Positions 1-4,388 of a DNA stretch of 7,227 nt are shown here, in pieces. Source of the stretch: Cyanobacteriota bacterium (GTDB lineage Bacteria; Cyanobacteriota; Cyanobacteriia; PCC-6307; Cyanobiaceae). Below the pieces are notes generated by a model that ran no database searches, had not been told where the DNA came from, and worked only from the letters and a program-made list of their open reading frames with translations. The translations under genes and the position numbers were made by a program. Each line of letters starts with the position of its first letter. Position 1 is the stretch's first letter. The stretch covers positions 1-7,227 of the forward strand of contig JAPLIF010000262.1 in NCBI GenBank assembly GCA_026389255.1. The letters are read 5' to 3'.

Positions 1-431
1 TGAAGCCCTTCCAGATGCTGTAGCGGCGCCAGAGTTCCTCGGGGCTGGGGAAGGCGTCGAGGGCCAGGGTGGTTTCGCGTTGCGCACTCTGGCCGGTGCG
101 GTCGTGCAGCAAAAAACCATCACCATTGGAGGCAAACACAAACGGCGTGTTGAGGGCCTCGGCATAGGCCAGGGCCTGCTGCATGCCAGCCCCCAGCGCC
201 TGGCTGTTGTCCTTGGCCTCAATCACCGCCAATGGCACCCCCTCGTACACCAGCAGGTAGTCGGCCCGGCGCTGGCGACCCCGGCTCACCAGGCGACCCC
301 GCACAATGATGCGGCCATCGGTGAACGAATACTCGCGCCGCATCCGCTCCAGCAGCCAGCCGGCCCGCTTGCAATGCCGGCGTAATGAAGCGGTCGCAGA
401 TCTCGGTTTCGCTGAGGGCCCGCTTGTTCAT
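1..431 (-). pseudogene. hsdR: Type I restriction endonuclease R subunit, 5' fragment, frameshifted
   Basis: HsdR is the motor and nuclease subunit of type I restriction-modification complexes. The start at 431 gives MNKRALSETEICDRFITPAL, a typical HsdR N-terminus. The frame is lost at a C run (364-366, GGG on the coding strand). Removing one base restores an open frame to the left edge: AAGWLLERM, then TDGRIIVRG, RADYLL, VIEAKDN, MQQALAYAEAL, FVFASNGDGF and HDRTGQ. This includes the PD-(D/E)xK nuclease residues (about D57, E71 and K73 in the corrected protein). Only about 143 codons lie in the window; the helicase part would be to the left. As written, the product ends after about 70 residues. 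It is either a real null allele, a phase-variable site (though the run is short), or a sequencing error. Family identity is confident; functional status is not. The 103 bases to the divergent permease gene (432-534) hold no clear promoter. Confidence 0.85.
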
Positions 432-534
432 TGGCCCGAAGGTAGCGAGCGGTGCTGCAATAAGGCGGGCTGGGCTGGGGGCATCGCCCGATTATGGAGC
501 CAACCCAGACCAGCCAAACCAACCAAAAATCGCC

Positions 535-1434
535 GTGCTGCGCTTCGCCTACGAATTGATCCCCGCGCTGTTGCTGGGATTGCTGCTGGGGTACCGCTTC
601 CCTGCCCTGCCCACCCGGCTGGCGGCCCCCCTGGTGGGTTGGGGCATTCCGATCACCCTGGTGGGGTTGTTGCTGCGATCCGGCCTGGGGGGAGATCTGC
701 TGGTCGCCGGCGCTGCGGCGGGTCTGATCAATGGCATCGGCCTACTGCTGCTGCTTGGCGTGGCGCCGCTGCGGCGGGCCCTGGCCAATGGCGGCCTGCA
801 GCTCGGCTCGGTGGTGGGCAACACCGGCTATTTCGGCATCCCGGTGGCCCTGGCCCTGCTGCCCCCCCAGGCCCTCGGTTACAGCATCACCTACGACCTG
901 GTCGGCACCCTGATCACCTGGAGCGTCGGGCCGCTGCTGATCGGCGGCCTGGCGATCACCCCCGCCCGGCTGCTGGCGATTTTCCTGGGCAGTCCGGCCC
1001 TCAAGGGGCTGGTCATCGCCCTGGCCATCCATCTCAGCCCCTGGGGCGATGCCGTGGCCGCCCTGCTCTGGATCCCCTCCAGGCTGGTGCTGCTGCTGGC
1101 CCTGACGGTGGTGGGCATGCGGCTGGGGGTGATGCTGAAGCGGCCGGAGGGGGCGGCGATCAGGGCCGGCGAAAGGGGGCCCCTGGCCACGGCCCTGGCC
1201 TTCAAACTGCTGGTACTGCCGCTGCTGGCGCTGGTGGTGGGCCAGCTGCTGCGGCTGCCCGAACTGGTGCGCATCGCCGTGGTGCTGCAGGCCGCCGCCC
1301 CCACGGCCATCTCGGTGCTGCTGATTGCCGAAGCTTCAGGGATGCACCAGGAGCGCACTGCCCACCTGGTGCTGTGGAGCACTTTGTTGGCCCTGGTGAG
1401 CGTGCCGCTTTGGTGGTGGTGGGTGGGCCCATGA
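535..1434 (+). CDS. AEC (auxin efflux carrier) family permease
   Basis: This is a 299-residue inner-membrane transporter of the AEC family, secondary carriers whose bacterial members export or exchange small organic anions. The substrate cannot be read from sequence. The protein is almost wholly hydrophobic, with about ten predicted membrane segments. It carries the family-typical glycine/proline signature GNTGYFGIP (about residues 95-103) in the first half and AAAPTAISVLLIAE (about 253-266) in the second. I chose the GTG at 535 because it gives the usual AEC length and begins directly before the first membrane segment. The in-frame ATG at 385 would add a hydrophilic stretch antisense to hsdR. 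No strong Shine-Dalgarno is visible, which is common in cyanobacteria. The gene stands alone, divergent from hsdR and followed 34 bases later by a hairpin. Confidence 0.8.
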   Translation: MLRFAYELIPALLLGLLLGYRFPALPTRLAAPLVGWGIPITLVGLLLRSGLGGDLLVAGAAAGLINGIGLLLLLGVAPLRRALANGGLQLGSVVGNTGYFGIPVALALLPPQALGYSITYDLVGTLITWSVGPLLIGGLAITPARLLAIFLGSPALKGLVIALAIHLSPWGDAVAALLWIPSRLVLLLALTVVGMRLGVMLKRPEGAAIRAGERGPLATALAFKLLVLPLLALVVGQLLRLPELVRIAVVLQAAAPTAISVLLIAEASGMHQERTAHLVLWSTLLALVSVPLWWWWVGP

Positions 1435-1468
1435 GCTCCTAGCGCATGGCCAAGACGGCGCTGTGAAG

Positions 1469-1492
1469 GGGAAGTCGGGTCAGTGACTTCCC
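1469..1492 (+). terminator. Hairpin downstream of the AEC permease gene
   Basis: An 8-bp perfect stem (GGGAAGTC at 1469-1476 with GACTTCCC at 1485-1492) closes an 8-base loop, 34 bases after the permease stop codon. An alternative 6-bp pairing uses GTCGGG (1474-1479) with CCCGAC (1490-1495). No U-tract follows, so this is a terminator-like structure rather than a textbook intrinsic terminator. Confidence 0.45.
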
Positions 1493-1561
1493 GACCTCGT
1501 CAGAGCGCTCAGGTTCGATCACGACCTGGTTGACCGATCCAAGCGTGAGGGGCGCGCATGA
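1487..1561 (+). pseudogene. Possible C-terminal tail of the antitoxin partner of the vapC remnant
   Basis: A short open frame with no start codon runs from just after a TGA (1484-1486) to a TGA at 1559-1561, ending in LVDRSKREGRA. Its stop overlaps the ATG of the following vapC-like frame (ATGA), the coupling usual in toxin-antitoxin operons. I do not recognise an antitoxin family in these 24 residues. The call rests on position and overlap only and is weak. Confidence 0.2.
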
Positions 1562-1713
1562 TCGTCGTCGATGTCAACATCCTCGCGACCTACCTTCGCC
1601 TGAATCAGATGGATCTGGCTGATGCCGCGCTCATCTTCCAGCGAGCCACGGAGTTGGTTAAGGCTGAGGAGTATGAAAAGGTTATAGTCTTACGATGCCA
1701 AAGGTTACCTTGA
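1558..1713 (+). pseudogene. VapC-like PIN-domain toxin remnant, internally deleted and truncated
   Basis: VapC toxins are PIN-domain ribonucleases of type II toxin-antitoxin pairs. This 51-codon frame starts MIVVDVNILATYL, the first PIN strand with the catalytic aspartate (D5). It then passes directly into RLNQMDLADAALIFQRATEL and VKAEEYE, which in full-length relatives lies well downstream, after the second acidic residue. About 40 residues therefore seem to be missing in frame, and the C-terminal acidic residues are absent. Resemblance stops near 1680, where the 3' end of the HD-domain gene begins on the other strand; the last 11 codons overlap that gene. With only one acidic active-site residue left it should be inactive. 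Recognition of the two halves is from remembered family patterns, so an unrelated small ORF is not fully excluded. Confidence 0.55.
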
Positions 1714-2242
1714 TGGCGCCAACAAGTGTTGAGCCCCCATAGTCTTTCGCAAGACGCATCAATGTTTCATGGAAACCTAGGTTTGGGAATGCTGCTTCAA
1801 CTTCTTTTATTGCAGCTCCGCTGATGCCCTTACGCAGCACTCCTTTCGAAGCATCGATCCAGTCGGCCTTGCGGCAGGCCTCGATGATGTCTCTGTGTGG
1901 TCCGGTGTAGGGAAATATCTTGTGGTGCCAATGGATGGCGTCACGAAGTAAATCAGGATCTAACCCCAGTCCCAGCCTCTGGTTATCGGCTATAGCTACA
2001 GCCTCAGATGCTTCCAAATAAGCTAATGCGTGATCTGTCTAGAGGGCGATGTCATGATAGACAAACGCAGTCTCGACAAGCCTCTGATGTTCTTCAGCAT
2101 TTCCCAGAAAATGCATTGCATAAGTGATCGTACGATAAATATGATTTCTATAGCCGGGAAAATCCTTGCCGATCAGATCTTCGTATCGCTTTAACAGTTC
2201 TTCGACATAGGGGCGTTCCAGTTTAATCGTGATGCCTGACAT
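1682..2242 (-). pseudogene. HD-domain phosphohydrolase-like gene interrupted by one amber codon
   Basis: HD-domain proteins are metal-dependent phosphohydrolases, often acting on nucleotides; this member's substrate is unknown. Read through one stop, the frame encodes 186 residues with the full metal-ligand pattern: H34 (YRNHIYR), H63-D64 (VYHDIAL), a histidine cluster in AIHWHHKIF, and a late aspartate in KADWIDA. The stop is TAG at 2041-2039, codon 68, directly after DIAL and before TDHALAYLEAS. Relatives have tryptophan here (LWTDH), so one TGG-to-TAG change explains it. I prefer the ATG at 2242 because GGAG (2255-2252) lies 9 bases upstream; an in-frame ATG at 2257 would add five residues. 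The gene is clearly AT-richer than its neighbours, suggesting horizontal origin. Its 3' end abuts the vapC remnant. As written, only two pieces could be made: 67 residues, and a second from an internal ATG at 2017. Confidence 0.75.
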
Positions 2243-2306
2243 CGAACGTGACTCCATGGTTGATACAACTGCGGCTGAGCGTCTCGAAGAGAGGGAGGCT
2301 GACAGG

Positions 2307-2359
2307 TTTTAGACGGATCGGCGTATTATCCTCTTCTCCTGCGTTTTGGCCGTCTAAAA
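2307..2359. repeat. 10-bp perfect inverted repeat with 33-base spacer
   Basis: TTTTAGACGG (2307-2316) and CCGTCTAAAA (2350-2359) are exact reverse complements. They flank the last codons of the sulfatase-like remnant and lie between it and the HD-domain gene. The spacer is pyrimidine-rich on the plus strand. This could be a large-loop terminator between minus-strand genes, or the ends of a tiny lost mobile element. No target duplication is evident. Confidence 0.5.
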
Positions 2360-2598
2360 GCTAGAGGCAATAGGAAGACGTCCGTGAGATCGCCTGGCTC
2401 GTAGTAGTGGTTGAGCTTCCAGAGCTGTGGGGCGCCAGCGGAGCCGGTGGGGAATGGGGTGATCACCGCCTCGATATTCGACGGCTCGGGGACGGCCCCA
2501 TAGGGTTGGCCTGAGACAAGGTTGATCTGGTGGGAACCGCGGCTGACATCGTCTTCGGTCAAGAAGGAAATCGGCCGGGGGTGAACCCTCTGCGGGTC
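2326..2598 (-). pseudogene. Degenerate fragment resembling the C-terminal part of a sulfatase-like hydrolase
   Basis: An open frame without a convincing start (only a TTG at 2562) reads RPISFLTEDDVSRGSHQINL, then PYGAVPEPSNIEAVITPFPT, then LWKLNHYYE. From memory this resembles the late region of bacterial arylsulfatase-like proteins, where a phrase like 'FMTDDDVSRG' is followed by 'IEAVIA' and 'LWK..RYF'. The metal- and formylglycine-bearing N-terminal domain is absent. The tail after DVFLLP turns into a low-complexity arginine/lysine-rich end inside the inverted repeat at 2307-2359, so the true C-terminus is also lost. It lies 41 bases after the DUF4345 gene on the same strand. I read it as a remnant of a former sulfatase gene, possibly once cotranscribed with DUF4345. 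A small unrelated protein remains possible. Confidence 0.4.
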
Positions 2599-2639
2599 TC
2601 CTGGATGACGGCAGTGGCCCCTTGGCCGGCTTGGCTGGA

Positions 2640-3074
2640 TTAGACAGCCCGGCCTGAGTTGCTGATCGGCAATGTTTCGGTGAAAGCAGCCTGGCTGTCA
2701 AACTGCTTGAGGCAAAAAATACCGCAAGCGGCCAGCACCAGTTCGGCAACGGCATAAGCCATCAACATCGGGCTGGGCCAACCAGCCACCAGCAGGTCCA
2801 GGATTCTGCCGGCCACCAAGCCAACCATAAAGACAATCTCGCCAATCAAAGCGGTACGCATCAGCCCACCACCACGGATAGCCCCAAGCAGCCAAAGAAC
2901 GATGGTGGCGAGATAGAGCCCCATGATGGCCCTGAAGATATGAATCACGCCTCCTTCGACGGGATGAATCTGTAGAAGTTTCGGCAGGATTCGATTCGTG
3001 TCGACTCCATAGCTCAAGGCGATGGGCAGCAGTCCAACGGCAGAAAAAATGAGATAAAATCGACTGAATTTCAT
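2640..3074 (-). CDS. DUF4345-family small membrane protein
   Basis: This 144-residue protein has four predicted membrane helices (about 6-24, 42-66, 75-98 and 101-122). The pattern SRFYLIFSAVGLLPIALSYG near the N-terminus, HIFRAIMGLYLA in helix 2 and FMVGLVAGRILDLLVAGWPS around helix 3 matches the DUF4345 family, which has no established function. Length and topology are complete for the family and I see no lesions. The start ATG at 3074 overlaps a TGA of a degenerate upstream frame (ATGA). No clear Shine-Dalgarno or promoter is visible. It sits among broken genes (vapBC remnant upstream, sulfatase-like remnant downstream), so its expression may depend on lost context. Confidence 0.75.
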   Translation of the reverse strand: MKFSRFYLIFSAVGLLPIALSYGVDTNRILPKLLQIHPVEGGVIHIFRAIMGLYLATIVLWLLGAIRGGGLMRTALIGEIVFMVGLVAGRILDLLVAGWPSPMLMAYAVAELVLAACGIFCLKQFDSQAAFTETLPISNSGRAV

Positions 3075-3150
3075 TGTTGGCTGGACAGGGCTTTCGGGCC
3101 GAAGACAAAAAATAGCGCAGGCAAGTCATCACCCTGGTCCAATCTTGCTG

Positions 3151-3306
3151 TTAGCGCCCACCCCTTAGAACCCAGCGGCGCGAAAATCTTCGCCGACACA
3201 GGCGCGTGGACAAGGATCCCGTGGCCTGCTCCAGCTGGCTGCGAATCTGCTGCCAGCCGGGCTGCCGCTGAATGATGGCGATCACGGTGGCGGTGTCGAG
3301 AATCAT
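3151..3306 (-). pseudogene. VapC-like PIN toxin remnant, frameshifted, paired with vapB remnant
   Basis: The frame begins [18 protein letters not shown], then QQIRSQLEQA. This is a PIN-domain N-terminus with the first catalytic aspartate (D4). After the alanine of LEQA (near 3220) the resemblance moves to another frame, reading HGILVHAPVSAKIF. Adding one base restores continuity, so a single-base deletion is likely. Beyond about 3185 I see no PIN similarity in either frame. The written frame stops after 51 residues, and the other acidic residues are lost, so no active nuclease is expected. Its ATG overlaps the TGA of the vapB-like frame (ATGA at 3306-3303), standard vapBC coupling. Confidence 0.6.
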
Positions 3307-3500
3307 CCGGGCAGACCATCGGCCCCGTAAAGCTCGCTGGCATCAAAAGGCCTGGCCGGGTCTGCGGCTTGGTCCTGCAGGGGGGACAGCTCCTGCTGGA
3401 GGCGTGCGCTGCGACGGATCCGGCGCTGCCGCTGCAGCTCGCGCTCCAGGGCCTCCCGCACGATCTCGGTGGCACCCCCGCCAGGGACAATGGATCCCAT
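3303..3500 (-). pseudogene. VapB-like antitoxin remnant lacking its N-terminal part
   Basis: The frame contains [20 protein letters not shown], a helix characteristic of VapB-type antitoxins, and ends [13 protein letters not shown]. This parallels the D-x-x-x-x-LGYDxxGLPG ending of the PSK_trans_fac/VapB family, whose tail neutralises the toxin. Such proteins are usually about 80-90 residues, with a DNA-binding N-terminus preceding the [16 protein letters not shown] stretch. Here only MGSIVP precedes it, and this lies in DNA that seems to belong to the cysC leader. The gene was therefore probably cut near 3482, losing about 20-25 residues. It is head-to-head with cysC, the two start codons being 23 bases apart. 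Partial antitoxin function cannot be excluded, but its own DNA-binding part is missing. Confidence 0.65.
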
Positions 3501-3523
3501 CCCTCCCGTTGCTGCGACCGCCG

Positions 3524-4171
3524 ATGACCAGCTCCCAGGCCCCCGAAGGTCCGGCCGCCAAGGCCACCAACATCGTCTGGCACCACTCCACCGTGACCCG
3601 GGCGGCCCGGGCGCACCAAAGGGGCCACCGCAGCGCCATCCTCTGGTTCACGGGGCTGAGCGGCGCCGGCAAGAGCACCCTGGCCAATGCCGTCAATTCG
3701 GCCCTGTTTGAGCAGGGGCTGGCCTGTTACGTGCTCGATGGCGACAACGTGCGCCATGGCCTCTGCGCCGATCTGGGCTTCTCCGATGCCGACCGGGAGG
3801 AGAACATCCGCCGCATCGGCGAAGTGGCCAAGTTGTTTTTGGATGCCGGCGTGGTGGTGTTGACGGCCTTCGTGTCCCCCTTCCGCGACGACCGCCGCCG
3901 CGCCCGGGCCCTGGTGCAGGCCGGCGATTTCATCGAGATCCATTGCGCCGCCGACCTGGCCGTCTGTGAAGGGCGGGACACCAAGGGGCTCTATGCCAAG
4001 GCCCGCGCCGGAGAGATCAAAGAATTCACCGGCATCTCCAGCCCCTACGAAGAACCAGAACACCCCGAACTTCGCATTGATACGGGTAGCCAAAGCTTGG
4101 AGGATTCGGTGGCCCAGGTGTTGGCCTATCTGGCGGCCCAGGGGGTGGTGCCGGGGGTGGGGGAGGAATGA
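3524..4171 (+). CDS. cysC: Adenylylsulfate kinase (APS kinase)
   Basis: This cytoplasmic enzyme phosphorylates adenosine 5'-phosphosulfate with ATP to give PAPS, the second step of sulfate activation, feeding assimilation or sulfotransferases. The 215-residue product has the complete single-domain CysC set: Walker A GLSGAGKS (44-51), substrate motif DGDNVRHGL (72-80), [14 protein letters not shown] (87-100), [10 protein letters not shown] (116-125), and the lid region [17 protein letters not shown] (154-170) followed by SSPYE. The ATG at 3524 gives the usual N-terminus, with TNIVWH preceding the kinase core. A longer in-frame extension to 3272 runs antisense through vapBC remnants and is rejected. 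There is no sulfurylase gene beside it, so it appears monocistronic. The region upstream of the start joins foreign vapBC DNA within about 40 bases, so its native promoter may have been altered. All key residues are present. Confidence 0.95.
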   Translation: MTSSQAPEGPAAKATNIVWHHSTVTRAARAHQRGHRSAILWFTGLSGAGKSTLANAVNSALFEQGLACYVLDGDNVRHGLCADLGFSDADREENIRRIGEVAKLFLDAGVVVLTAFVSPFRDDRRRARALVQAGDFIEIHCAADLAVCEGRDTKGLYAKARAGEIKEFTGISSPYEEPEHPELRIDTGSQSLEDSVAQVLAYLAAQGVVPGVGEE

Positions 4172-4175
4172 GGAA

Positions 4176-4204
4176 GCCGCCCCGACAAGAGGAAGCGGGG
4201 CCGC
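4176..4204 (+). terminator. GC-rich hairpin after cysC
   Basis: GCCGCCCCG (4176-4184) pairs with CGGGGCCGC (4196-4204) at eight of nine positions around an 11-base loop, starting 4 bases after the cysC stop codon. There is no U-tract. It probably marks the end of the cysC transcript and insulates the downstream Pho-box promoter. Confidence 0.45.
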
Positions 4205-4228
4205 CCTGGCGCAGCATCCGGGGCGAGA

Positions 4229-4258
4229 TTTAACCAAGCGACAAACAGTCCTTAACCT
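4229..4258 (+). promoter_or_regulatory. Pho-box-like direct repeat array (probable PhoB/SphR site)
   Basis: Three 8-base units lie at 11-base spacing: TTTAACCA (4229-4236), GACAAACA (4240-4247, degenerate) and CTTAACCT (4251-4258), each separated by exactly 3 bases. This is the layout described for cyanobacterial Pho boxes, with unit consensus close to (C/T)TTAACC(T/A), bound by the phosphate-starvation regulator SphR/PhoB. The outer two units fit the consensus; the middle one fits poorly. A -10-like TATAGT follows 17 bases after the third unit. The site precedes a phytase-like gene, a fitting target for phosphate control. Confidence 0.65.
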
Positions 4259-4281
4259 GATCAGCAGACTATCCCTATAGT
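4252..4281 (+). promoter_or_regulatory. Sigma70-type promoter for the phytase-like gene
   Basis: TATAGT (4276-4281) differs from the -10 consensus at one base. Eighteen bases upstream, TTAACC (4252-4257) is a weak -35 that coincides with the last Pho-box unit. A weak -35 replaced by an activator site is the usual Pho-promoter design. Transcription would start near 4288-4290, leaving a leader of about 65-100 bases. Confidence 0.5.
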
Positions 4282-4355
4282 TTCTACCTATTCATTGTCC
4301 AGACCAACCCGTGGCTTGCGTATCAGATCGTCAAGGGTTTAAGGATTTACTTGCC

Positions 4356-4388
4356 TTGCTGCGCAAGCCTGCATTCTAATTAGCACTG
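4356..4388 (+). other. Probable original signal-peptide start, cut by an in-frame TAA
   Basis: Read in the frame of the phytase-like gene, a TTG at 4356 gives MLRKPAF, then TAA (4377-4379), then LALM and on through ALPALAAPA. Ignoring the stop, this is a well-formed secretion signal: a basic start, a hydrophobic core and an AxA-type cleavage site. AAGGA (4341-4345) lies 10 bases before the TTG. One T-to-A change from TTA (leucine) would make the TAA. Confidence 0.45.

Noticed and set aside
385..534. Upstream ATG for the permease
   Set aside because: It would add 50 hydrophilic residues antisense to the hsdR start; the GTG at 535 sits just before the first membrane helix.
306..1442. 378-codon plus-strand open frame overlapping the permease gene
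   Set aside because: It is the permease gene read in another frame: low-complexity Ala/Gly/Pro/Arg translation with no recognisable motif, while the overlapping frame has AEC signatures.
2354..2755. 133-codon minus-strand frame overlapping DUF4345 and the sulfatase-like fragment
   Set aside because: The translation has no coherent motif and runs across two better-supported frames.
3210..3500. GGATCC near both the vapC frameshift and the vapB truncation point
   Set aside because: A 6-base palindrome occurring twice in 300 bases of G+C-rich DNA is not enough to argue for a shared break mechanism or a cloning artefact.
3272..3523. Longer in-frame start for cysC
   Set aside because: The extra 84 codons are antisense to vapBC remnants and unlike any CysC N-terminus; the ATG at 3524 gives normal length.
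3071..4237. 388-codon minus-strand open frame opposite cysC
   Set aside because: It is antisense to a clearly recognised cysC in high-G+C DNA. Only its last part overlaps the shifted vapC remnant.
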